Shown: one piece after another, positions 10,801 through 20,000 of the stretch
How the letters are laid out: each line of letters begins with the position of its first letter
How positions within the stretch are numbered: position 1 is the stretch's first letter
Origin: Aliiglaciecola sp. LCG003
GTDB taxonomy: Bacteria > Pseudomonadota > Gammaproteobacteria > Enterobacterales > Alteromonadaceae
DNA: 64,000 nt
Direction: 5' to 3'
Assembly (NCBI RefSeq): GCF_030316135.1
Contig: NZ_CP128185.1
Location: 2,108,001-2,172,000 of the forward strand
Notes under the pieces: model-generated
What the model was told of the DNA's origin: nothing
Database searches by the model: none
The model's input: only the letters and a program-made list of their open reading frames with translations
Position numbers and translations under genes: made by a program

Positions 10801-11971
10801 TAACTGCAGTTCAGGTACGGTTACTATCTCAGCAGTGGAATCAGATGATCAAATTGTCATAAAAATCCAAGACACCGGAATTGGTATTTCAGATGATGAT
10901 AAAAAAATAATATTCAAACAGTTTGGTAAAGTCGAGAATCGCAAAAGCTTAGACCATCAAGTTGAGAGTACAGGTCTTGGATTAGCTATTGTAAAAGAGG
11001 CTGTAGAAGCCAATTTGGGAAATATTACAGTTAATAGTCAATTAGAGGTTGGTAGTGAGTTTATCGTGAGCTTCCCAATATCTAAACACAAAGGGGAGAA
11101 CAACGATAAGCGTACAGAGATATCTATTTTACTAGGGAACGACATTGTTAAAAAGAGTCAGAAGTCAGAAAACAGTGAAATTAATCTAGACAATAAACGC
11201 AAAACTATCTTACTAGTAGAGGATATCGACGATATCACATACCTTATCAATGATGTTTTGAATGAACATTACAATGTGATAAGAGCGAAGGATGGCAAAC
11301 AAGGATTGGAAATGGCATGTCAATATTTACCTGATGTGATTATATCGGATGTCATGATGCCAATAATGGACGGATACGAATTTGCAAAAGAAGTTTATGC
11401 TGATGATAAAACCGCTCATATACCCGTACTGTTCTTAACAGCCTTGGATTCAGAGGAAGCTCAAATTAAGGGCCTAAACTTAGGGGCTGTCGACTTTATA
11501 CACAAGCCTTTTAAGCCCCAAGTATTAGCTCTTAAAATCAAAAACATTATAGATAAAAATGAAGCGCTCTCTAGTCGTTTTGCATTAGCTTCCACTACAG
11601 CTTGTAAGGAGACACGACGAAACGTTTCGCGTGATCCGAAATTCACTGAGAAGATTGATGCATATATCGAAAAGAATTTATCCGAAAAGATAACCGTGGA
11701 GGGGATGGCGAACGCTCTATATATGGACCGAAGCGCTTTTACTCGTAAAGTCAAAACGATATCCTCGTTGAATGCTCAGCAATATATTTTGCATTACCGT
11801 CTGGCCAAGGCCTATGATTTATTGGTTTCTTCAGAATCAGTGTCAGAAGTGGCGTTACAACTCGGTTTTTCTACTCAGAATCATCTTTCCACTGCTTTTT
11901 CAAAACAGTTTGGAATTACATGCCGAGAACGCATGTCTGGAAAGCAGACCGTGAGAGCAGATTCTACTTAA
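7844..11971 (+). CDS. Hybrid two-component system sensor/regulator (HTCS) with AraC-type output
   Basis: All steps of a two-component system are fused in up to 1375 residues. The order is: an N-terminal signal/anchor (hydrophobic IIIITIYVCTLFL); about 700 residues of Reg_prop beta-propeller repeats (for example DKSGYVWIASRTGLHRFDGY, EQNNLWVAGNHGLYRF); a Y_Y_Y domain; a membrane helix near 796-820; a HisKA with phosphorylatable H864 in HISHEFKSPLT; an HATPase with DTGIGIS and GLGLAIVKEAV; a receiver with D1169 in ISDVMMP; and a C-terminal AraC helix-turn-helix (about 1265-1365). The propeller senses a periplasmic ligand. The ATG at 7844 falls inside a terminator hairpin; ATG 7871 (MQRIIII) leaves a cleaner signal peptide and may be the true start. 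The gene may control the neighbouring peptide unit or the NRPS operons. Confidence 0.9.
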   Translation: MIKPFIYFFMQRIIIITIYVCTLFLPKIAYTSPSHSFHKLHLPELSGTAFYKLYQDKSGYVWIASRTGLHRFDGYNLKKISHELGNSAPLSESAIVTIFEDEQNNLWVAGNHGLYRFITSDNTFKKYSHDPNRENSIPKGTIFTHLVDGEGKLWISSSEGLALYDPNKDEFRRVIPFTRELSEAGSMAEQKRLLIMGMEEVSPNKYLLVTYSNGIYVYDHITKKALHSPVYSAGKEITKFRSSFELNSNSFLLSSLMGVFEFNIKDWELKPFFPESIKAGIVNQGYPVVFQRQDDAGVYIADGELHYFDGQSLSTYFRYSDFNIRDLSDRVLVSNVLKTQDNGLLIAVNGVGLFSAHQSLDSVPLVTDANYPKKATQSKPKVIKQDNQARIWASEGDFINIFEETQSESRVNVLASIPLKNVHSLSFTKLGKLYVANASAIYRVNSDFSVDDVFSIIDRNLTPITKIDWISEDELLINLEQGLYRYHVEEDKLVKLTTAEFVDINLDHYSNKEVYLSPSREQIFVSFWRDGYLVYDLKLNQVVLLKKESDHDYPLPKVELTIKGNESNGKLWLLLKENLYALYDWETKKIKVLSAPVAPLTCVAGSEQSHFLEQSSGVLLKIDKGQAMAFDEQNGVMPGMLNGNLCYLSSGNRLYLGSSDGLRVFRQPAENTEKPKIIITQFLISDEPQTLYNNPLVKTVENIMEAVYVPYDRNIFSFKFTSSSIAHPRSNQFRYRLIGVDSDWRYTGSANRNATYTNLDSGAYRFEVEASNNSGLFSERRIVDVFVSSNPLLSWWAITLYCVFIIGCIISWIVFLKITVRRQTKQIANDALILDSKNREQIELTEKIKKLLNIKEGLLRHISHEFKSPLTVLLGYIDEIEHSLSQTINGFGGEKHSEIVVRQIRYIGSLTNQLMDLARLEGAIDLQLRPLDISNILNKIIPMYDGFAKQLNIKIHTSIQPNLIIDADQPSFERIISNLISNAIKYNCSSGTVTISAVESDDQIVIKIQDTGIGISDDDKKIIFKQFGKVENRKSLDHQVESTGLGLAIVKEAVEANLGNITVNSQLEVGSEFIVSFPISKHKGENNDKRTEISILLGNDIVKKSQKSENSEINLDNKRKTILLVEDIDDITYLINDVLNEHYNVIRAKDGKQGLEMACQYLPDVIISDVMMPIMDGYEFAKEVYADDKTAHIPVLFLTALDSEEAQIKGLNLGAVDFIHKPFKPQVLALKIKNIIDKNEALSSRFALASTTACKETRRNVSRDPKFTEKIDAYIEKNLSEKITVEGMANALYMDRSAFTRKVKTISSLNAQQYILHYRLAKAYDLLVSSESVSEVALQLGFSTQNHLSTAFSKQFGITCRERMSGKQTVRADST

Positions 11972-12225
11972 CATCAGGTTTTTATTACCTTTTTGCTGCC
12001 GACTAAATTTTAGAATAGTTCCAATATTTTAGTCTGCAATTAAAACCAATTATTAAGCTGCTTTGGTAGTTGGTTTTCTCTGATAAAAATTTGTAAGAGT
12101 GGCAAGACTCTCATAAGTCTATTTTGATTTTACAGTGGGTTACTCCGATTAATTCATTCGACAAAAAAGTAGTAACCACACACCACAAGAACTTACTATT
12201 AGAAAGTAAGGTATCCTTTATCAAG

Positions 12226-12624
12226 TCAATCTTTCGACATCAAACGCATTGCTTGAAATTCTAGATCATGAATATATTGCAAAGATTCAACTAAAAACTG
12301 GCTATCCACTTGAGAATACATACTAGCCATTGCCATAATTTGTTCTTTGTTGAAAGCGTAATCACCAGATTCTCTTGTTGCTCGCTCCGCAATTCCACCT
12401 AGGATATTAATTATCATCATTAAAGCCCTAGGTAAGGTTAGATCGCTAAATACTCCTTTATGGTCGGTATTAAATTCAATTCTGTACAAATCTTCATTGG
12501 GTAAAGATGGGGTACCATTCACTAAAATATTTTTACGCCAAAGTACTAGTGTATCTTTTCCCAGTTTAAGGGAAATCACACGCTCTTGTTCTGTTGATTT
12601 TTCTGGTATGTCAATATTTTGCAT
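12226..12624 (-). CDS. Hypothetical protein (132 aa)
   Basis: I do not recognise a family. The product is a soluble protein of 132 residues with no signal peptide or clear membrane segment. The N-terminal half looks beta-rich (ISLKLGKDTLVLWRKNILVNG, split here as ISLKLGKDTLV and LWRKNILVNG). The C-terminal half is helical, with PRALMMIINILGGIAERATR and QIMAMASMYSQVDSQFLVES. The start ATG at 12624 has no strong ribosome site. It is transcribed against its neighbours. About 70 bases upstream of the start, on the same strand, there is a partial copy of the element found before the two NRPS units, so it may be co-regulated with the cluster. Confidence 0.6.
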   Translation of the reverse strand: MQNIDIPEKSTEQERVISLKLGKDTLVLWRKNILVNGTPSLPNEDLYRIEFNTDHKGVFSDLTLPRALMMIINILGGIAERATRESGDYAFNKEQIMAMASMYSQVDSQFLVESLQYIHDLEFQAMRLMSKD

Positions 12625-12690
12625 TCTAGGCGCTTACTATAGGTTATAAGATACTAACGATAGTTTGTAATAATACGACCTATTTTAGCC

Positions 12691-12712
12691 TCACACATCT
12701 AGACATGTGACT
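12691..12712 (-). promoter_or_regulatory. Palindromic CACAT element upstream of the 12624 gene, related to the NRPS promoters
   Basis: On the plus strand, TCACACATCTAGACATGTGA is a near-perfect inverted repeat. Read on the minus strand, GTCACATGTCTAGATG matches GTCACATGAATAGATG of the NRPS B upstream element at 14 of 16 bases. A TAGTAT lies 56 bases further on (12656-12651), against 59 bases in the NRPS promoters. Confidence 0.45.
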
Positions 12713-13328
12713 TAAGTGTTTCCTTAAGTGACTATTCTATATGTGGAGGTTTTTTTTAAGTGAATTCGCCAATTTAGAACAATTAATTTTATTTTGGTTA
12801 ATGTAGTCCATTAAAGAAACAGTAGTATTTCCCTGTGTTTAAATCGGAGGCGAATACACACACATAATCATAGTTAATTGGAAATCTGATTTTGGTCGTG
12901 ATCAAACAAAGATTTAATGGTTCACCGCAACATGACGTAATCCTAGATTATCGGAAATATTGACGGACATCCTGAAGTTGGACACCGATTATGAACGCTG
13001 AATTATTGAGTACTAATTCTACCGTGTCTCACAGAGTGCAGGTAACACAGCAGTTTACTATCTAAGCTCTTTTGCATAGAAACTTATATCGTAAACGTTA
13101 GACCGTGTTAGCTATGATCGACATAAATATGACACTGATGCCGTGATTGTTCAGTCACAAGACAGTGCACTTTGTTAGTTCTGTAATTGCAATAATCAGC
13201 TACCTATTATCAACATAGGGGCAATAACACCATTTCAAATTAGAAGGCTAACTAAGTCACTAAATTTGACGAACCAGCTTCCCCCTGAATGGGTGGATTA
13301 GTGAAAGTCACCGCCTTGTTGTCGTTTA

Positions 13329-13471
13329 ATGTGACATTTAACTACATCCAACCGCCTGTTATACAAGCCTTTTATATCAATGTGATACATGTTGTATTGA
13401 ACCAGTGGTCACATCTAAACATAAATCCCGCCACATGAATGGATGTTAATTACTTAGCTGATTTGTAATAT
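13329..13471 (+). promoter_or_regulatory. Activator-type promoter of the methyltransferase-NRPS A operon
   Basis: Four boxes occur in order: ATGTGA (13329), AATGTGAT (13379), GGTCACAT (13407) and CACATG (13432). GGATGTT (13441-13447) follows, and 18 bases later TAATAT (13466-13471). The same boxes with the same spacing stand before NRPS B. The -10 is good but the -35 position is poor, as expected for an activator-dependent promoter. It is 114 bases before the methyltransferase ATG. Confidence 0.65.
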
Positions 13472-13585
13472 CGCATTGTGTTGGAACTCGACTTAATTGT
13501 TGGGATACCGACTCAGATTTGATTGGTTTAAAAATGGGTCTTTGTTTCTTCCAATCTTTTTAGTCACTTTGTTTAGAGGTTCTTA

Positions 13586-14326
13586 ATGTTAAATCCTAGA
13601 GAGTATTTGTCGACTTACTATGCGAGCGACCCTTCATTTGATTATGAAGAAGGTTTTCATCTCAATTGGTGGCAACACTGTTATGACTCAAAGAAACCTA
13701 GTGGCTCAATGTTAGTTATCGGTGGCGGGCCGATTATTAGTCCAATTATTACGGCGGCTAAATACCTTACAAAAATAGATTTTACAGATTATGACCCTGA
13801 CTGTTTGGAGGAGGTTAATGAGTGGATTGAAGGACGGGGGCATTGTTGGAATGCCTATATTAGAAAAGCCTTAGAGTTGGAGTCTCTTCCGTTCGATGGC
13901 AGCGAAGTATCACAAAGAGCTCAACTAATAAAAGATAAAATCGCATCATTGAAACAGTACGATGTGCTGGCTACCAAATTAGATGAATCTTATGAAGTTG
14001 TAGACGCCAGTTTTGTCCTTGAATGTATGAGCGCATCCCGTGAGGTCTTCATCAAAGCTTTAAATTCCGCATTATCTCATCTTAGCGAAAACGGAGTATT
14101 TCAAGGGGCTTTTTTGAATAGGAGTAATCGTTGGGTATCAGGAGGGGCTTTTCATGACTGTTTCTATCTAACGGAAGATTCTATTACAGAAATATTTGCC
14201 AGTCTGGGTATGGAAATTAATAAAATAGCATCCTTAAGTCTCTGCAACGATAGCCGTACCGGTGGATACATTTTTATTCAAGCGAAACGATTAAACGCCT
14301 CTTTAGATACTTCGATTTTAAACTAA
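13586..14326 (+). CDS. NNMT/PNMT/TEMT-family small-molecule methyltransferase
   Basis: This 246-residue protein resembles the nicotinamide/phenylethanolamine N-methyltransferase family of SAM-dependent enzymes. The SAM-binding region shows MLVIGGGPI (motif I) and then FTDYDPDCLEEVNEWIEG, which matches the family's DYxxxxLxEVxxWL signature. The C-terminal sheet contains GGYIFIQAKR. The ribosome site GAGG lies about 7 bases before the ATG. NRPS A starts 41 bases after the stop, so the two are probably one operon. It may N-methylate a building block, the amine cap or the finished peptide; no NRPS module carries an embedded methyltransferase. The substrate cannot be read from the sequence. Confidence 0.75.
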   Translation: MLNPREYLSTYYASDPSFDYEEGFHLNWWQHCYDSKKPSGSMLVIGGGPIISPIITAAKYLTKIDFTDYDPDCLEEVNEWIEGRGHCWNAYIRKALELESLPFDGSEVSQRAQLIKDKIASLKQYDVLATKLDESYEVVDASFVLECMSASREVFIKALNSALSHLSENGVFQGAFLNRSNRWVSGGAFHDCFYLTEDSITEIFASLGMEINKIASLSLCNDSRTGGYIFIQAKRLNASLDTSILN

Positions 14327-14367
14327 AGACAATTTTATTGAATCACACCTAAATAGGTTTTTACACT

Positions 14368-17015
14368 ATGAAAAATTCGCGGTTATTGAACAACAAAACA
14401 GATAATAAGGCAGCTTTGTCTAAAGAACTTTCATCAAGTCTCAAGGATATTAGTGCGTTGTTGAACAATACTTCACTACCGTCCAGAGAACGCGTGTTTG
14501 AACATAGTGAGTCTCAAGTTTTAGATCTGGATTATACTCAATTAGACACCTTAAACAGGGTATGTGAGCAATATAATTTTAGTTTATACAGCGCAGTATT
14601 ATTCGCATGGCACAAACTAGTTAATCACTATACTAGAGAAAGTAAAACTTATTTAAGCTTCACCTGTTCAGTATCAAAAAGCGATGCCAAACCTGAGCTC
14701 GATTTAAATTGTATCAACATATCGCATAGCAACATGCTTGACTGGAGTGAACATGAAAATTGTCTTTCATACCTTTATACATTGCAGTCTGCAATTGACG
14801 ATATAACCTCTTTCGACGACAAAATAAGCCCTAATCCAGCTGCTAATAAAATGTTCAGCGGTTTATTTTTATATCCCCATCTAGGGCTAATCGACGAGGA
14901 TGAAACTTCGGATGACATTAAATTTAAACAGTTCGAGACTCAAGTTACGAAATTAGTTGAAGACAGTTTATTGTCACTCAACGTTAGAGAAAACATAGAT
15001 CGTCTTGAGTTAAAACTCAATTGTCATGCAGATCTAATGTCTAGTTCGGTTACAGTTTCCATTCTATCTGAGTTACGAAGAATACTATTAGCAATACCAA
15101 AGTTTCTTCATCAAGCTCATTATTTACTTCCTATTGTGTCAGACGAAGAGCGTGTCATGCTGTTAAGTGATTGGAATGATACAGACAGCGATTACCCTGA
15201 TAATCAAACCTTAACCCAGTTATTTGCCGCCCAAGTGAAGCGCTCGCCGCAGAAGGTTGCGCTGGTATATGAAGGACGTGAGCTGACGTATCAACAGCTA
15301 GATGAGCAATCGAATCAATTGGCCCGCGCCTTAAAAGCGGCTTATCAGCAACAGGCAGGAGAGTCACTCAAGCCAGATACCTTGATAGGGCTGTATCAAG
15401 ACCGCAGCCCCGAGATGTTGCTCAGTATCTTAGCGATATTAAAAGCGGGGGGCGCCTATGTGCCTATCTCGCCGGACTATCCGCAATCACGGGTGGCGTA
15501 TTTGTTAGACGATACGAAGACCTCATTGGTACTCACGCAAGCACAATATATAGAACGCCTGACCCAGTGGACGTCGCAGCAAGACCAACCCGCGAGCGTG
15601 CTGGCAGTTGATAGACCCGACATTCTGGCAGGGTATGCGAAGACGCGCGTGCCGGCACGACATGGTCCGGATGACTTGGCGTATGTGATTTATACCTCGG
15701 GCACGACGGGTCAACCCAAGGGCGTGTTAACGCCGCACCGAGGAGTGGTCTCCTTAGTGCAAGACAATGACTTTATTAATTTATCTCAGGCCGATGTGAT
15801 GTTACATCTTTCGGACCCAAGCTTTGATGCCGCAACCTTTGAAATATGGGGCGCCTTGACCCATGGCGCGACATTAGTGATAGCGCCGAATACCCAAGAG
15901 CTGACATCCCAAGCGCTAGAGCAGGTCATCACAGACAATGGGCTCACGGTCTTATGGCTGACTAAAACCTTGTTTGACAATCTGTATTTACAACAGCCAA
16001 CGATGTTTGCCAGCCTAAACTATTTGTTGGTGGGGGGAGAAGCGTTAAACCCTGATTTAATTCGACAGTTGATGAGTCAGGTATTACGACCCACACATAT
16101 CTTAAATGGTTATGGTCCAACGGAAAGCACGACCTTCACGACGACTTATGAGTGTGAGGCATTTTCACATTCTGTGCCGCTAGGCAAGCCAATCAGTACC
16201 CGAAAAGTGTATGTGTTGGACGAGCAAGGCCAATTGTCGGGTATCGGTGTGCCTGGGGAGTTGTATATTGGCGGCGCTGGATTAGCCCGAGGGTATTTAA
16301 ATCAAGCGGCATTAACCGCCGAGAAGTTTATCGACAATCCATTTGCCAGTGAATCGGACCGAGCCAAAGGGTACACGCGGTTGTATCGAACTGGCGATAT
16401 GGTGCGCTGGTTAGCCGATGGTAATTTAGAGTATCTGGGGCGAAATGATGACCAAATTAAAATACGCGGCTATCGTATCGAGCTTGGCGAAATCGAAAAT
16501 GCCTTGTGTAAAATCGAAGGTATTCAGCAAGCGGTAGTGATGGTGCGCGAGCCGCAATCGAATCAATACCTAGCAGCCTATTATGTGGGTGAAGAGACGA
16601 TAAGCTCTGAGGTATTGCGCCAGCAGTTATCGCAGACTTTACCGGATTATATGCTACCGATGACGTACACGGTGATTGAATCGGTGCCCTTAACTATCAA
16701 TGGCAAGCTAGATAAGCGCGCGTTACCTGAGCCCATTTTAACTAGTGAAGAGGGGTATGTCGCCCCTCGAACAGAGTTAGAAGCGCAGCTGTGCGAGATA
16801 TGGCAAGCCCAACTCGGTCTTGAGCGAGTGGGGATTAGCGATAACTTTTTCCGCATTGGCGGCAACTCGATAAGCGCACTTAAACTCATCGCAGAATGTC
16901 GTAAAAAGGAAAATATCGATATCCCACTGCAACTGTTGTTTGAGCATAAAACAATCGCTGGGATAGTCGCAAACCTCGAATCTAATCAGCTGTTAACCAT
17001 CCCAGTCAGTGAACA
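14368..17015 (+). other. NRPS A module 1 (loading): truncated C, A1 (Val-like), T
   Basis: The first 260 residues resemble only the C-terminal lobe of a condensation domain (LYSAVLFAWHKLVNHY) and lack HHxxxDG. A1 is complete: TSGTTGQPKG, NGYGPTE, YRTGD, NGKLDK. Pocket residues aligned by eye to GrsA-PheA read DAFWLGGTFK (D at residue 487), the classical valine code with one I-to-L change. The carrier serine is S834. Confidence 0.8.
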
Positions 17016-20000
17016 CGAAAAGCCGCCATTATCCTTCGCCCAGGAACGTTTATTGTTCATTGAGCAGTTTGAACAAGGAAGTAATACTTATCATATTCCC
17101 TATTTTGTAAAGCTACAAAAAGGCGTTAATTGGAGTGCGTTACAAAGCGCATTTAATACAGTGATTGATCGCCATCCGGTGCTCAAAACGGTTTATCAGA
17201 CGGGGCAAAATGGTGATAGTTATCAGCAGGTCTTAGACGCTGATGTTATTGTCACAACCCAGCATTTGTGTAGTGAGGAGGCGTTGTTATCTGCGGTTTC
17301 TGCAGCTGTAGCTTTGCCCTTTGATTTGACAGCAGAGCCAAGTATTCGGTTGTGTCATTTTGTCTTTGAAGAGCAACAATATTTGTTGATTTTATGGCAT
17401 CACATTGCGTTTGACGGCTGGTCTGTCGATATTTTTCTGAATGAATTTTCTCAAGCGTATCAATCTTTTTGCCAGTCTCAACCGCTTGCGTTACCGTCGT
17501 TAGAGATAGGTTATAGCGATTATGCTGTTTGGCAAAGAGAGTTACTGCAAGGCGAGGTACTTGATGGGCTAGTCAGTTATTGGCAAAAGCAATTATGTGG
17601 GTATGAGAACTTAGCTCTCCCAACCGATTATCCTCGTCCTAGTCATTTTGATTATCAAGGTAGAGATTATTTATTTGAGTTAGATTCAGACCTGTCCTCA
17701 GAATTGAGGAGCCTTGCGCAAAGCCAAGAAACGACACTTTACACACTGCTATTGAGTGGTTTTTACGCGGCATTGGCAAGTCTTACAGGGCAACAAGATA
17801 TATTATTAGGTACGCCCTCGGATAACCGTCATCACAGTCAGACTCAATCGTTAGTGGGTTTCTTCGTGAATACCTTACCGCTTAGGGCACAAGTGGAGCA
17901 AACGGATAGCGTGGAATCGTTGATTGAGCACATCCATGCACAAGTGACGCAAGCCAAGCTTCACCAAGAGCTACCTTTTGAGAAGCTTGTCGATACCCTG
18001 TCGGTCGTGCGAGATACGTCACGCCACCCGCTGTATCAAGTCATGTTCACCTTAGATAGTTTCAGTGACGGATTTGAAGAAGAAAACAATTTACCGTGGC
18101 GAGCGAATAGTTTACTCGAAGATGCCAATCCAAATAACCCTGCCAAGTTTGATTTAAGCTTAACGTTACGAGATGGTCGTGCCAACATCCGAGGTGGTTT
18201 TAACTATGCGACAAGCTTGTTTGAGGAGAAAAGTGTAGAGCGCTTTGCACAGATATATGTTCGCGTATTGAAGGCTTTTGTTGCCAATCCAAAGCAACAG
18301 GTAGGGGATTTACCGATTTTATCAAAGCAAGAGCGACAGACCTTATTGCAGACTTGGAATGAGACAGACAAAAGCTACCCTCAAGGTAAGACGTTGCATG
18401 AATTGTTTACCGAGCAGGTAGAGCGGACACCGGAGCAGATAGCGTTAGTACATGAGGGGCAAAGGATAAGTTATCGGGAGTTGGACGAGCGTTCAAACTG
18501 TTTAGCGCATCATATACGAGAGCGTTATCTGCATCAAACGGGAGAGATGATAAAGCCGGATACCTTGATAGCACTTTACCTAGACCGCAGTTTGGAAATG
18601 ATAGTGAGCATTTTAGCGGTGCTCAAAGCTGGCGGTGCTTATGTTCCGATATCACCTGATTACCCAGAGCAACGAAGCGTTTTTATTTTAGAAGATACAC
18701 AAACACGTTTAGTGTTAAGTCAACATCACTATTCGCAGCAAATGACGATTTGGCAGGGTGCACTTAGTGAAAACGTTGAAATGTTGATTGTTGATGAAGA
18801 GGGGGGGTATGAGACGAAATCTAAAGCGTCTCCTGAGCCAATAAGTGGAGCAACAGATTTAGCCTATGTCATTTACACATCAGGAACAACCGGGCAGCCC
18901 AAAGGAGTGTTGATTGAACATAGAAGTGTCATTAACCTTTGCCATTTTATAGCTCGTACTCATTTTATCGACCACCAGACCAGATCGCTATTTATCTCAA
19001 ATTATGTTTTCGACGCGTCAATATTTGAACTGTTTCCTAGCCTACTCTTTGGCTCGGAAGTCTATATAACATCGAACATTAACGGAGTTGATTCGGATGA
19101 ACTTAATGAATTGATTTCAAAATATAGTATTACAAAAGCATTTATACCAACTGCGCTATTGGCAACGCTGGCAAAAGAATTAGAAAAATCTTCAGTAAAT
19201 GTCATACATACTGGAGGAGAGAAATTGGCGGAGTTACCGCTAAAACCCGCCAGTTTCGTCTTCAATCAATATGGACCTACAGAAGCGACGGTCTGTGTTT
19301 CTCAAAATAGAATGCAGGATCATCTAGACCTAAGAATTGGTAAAGCGATCGATAACACACGTTTGTATGTATTGGATCCCTACAAAAAAGTTGTGCCTAT
19401 TGGAGCGCCCGGGGAACTCTATATTGGTGGTGCTGGTTTGGCCAGAGGGTACCTAAATCAACAAGATTTAACCGCTGAAAAATTTATAGCCAACCCATTC
19501 GCATCGGATCAAGATCTAGCCAAGGGTTATTCCCGTTTATACAAAACTGGAGATATTGTTCGTAGATTAAAAGATGGAAATTTAGAGTACATTGGAAGAA
19601 ACGATGAGCAGGTTAAAATTCGAGGTTACCGTATTGAACTTGGAGAAATAGAAGCTGCAATTTCTGAAACTCCAGGCGTTAGCCAAGCTATCGTAATTAC
19701 AAAGGAAGTTTCAGGCAATACCCATGTAGCAGCGTATTATGTGGTAGATCCAAGTGATAGCAATGGACCAGAGGTTGCAGATAGGATCAGAGAGAAAGTC
19801 GTTAAAGTCTTGCCCAGTTATATGCTTCCCGAAAGTTTGATCCAAATAGAAAGTGTCCCCTTGACTCTTAATGGCAAACTAAATAAAGCTGCCTTACCAG
19901 AGCCTATTCTTGTGCAACAAGATAACTACGTTGCTCCTAGAAATGAAATAGAAACTAGTGTGTGTGAGATTTGGAAGGCGCAATTAGGACTGGAACGGGT

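Larger units (their letters stand above)
12625..13585. other. 961-bp non-coding region before the NRPS operon
   Basis: No open frame of note on either strand. It contains the palindromic CACAT element near 12691-12712 and the multi-box promoter-like element 13329-13471 described separately. The middle (12720-13320) shows nothing recognisable; no insertion-sequence ends or RNA gene were identified. Confidence 0.6.

Noticed and set aside
12720-13320. Decayed insertion sequence or pseudogene in the non-coding region
   Set aside because: Translating short stretches by eye gave no transposase-like sequence and no terminal inverted repeats were found.
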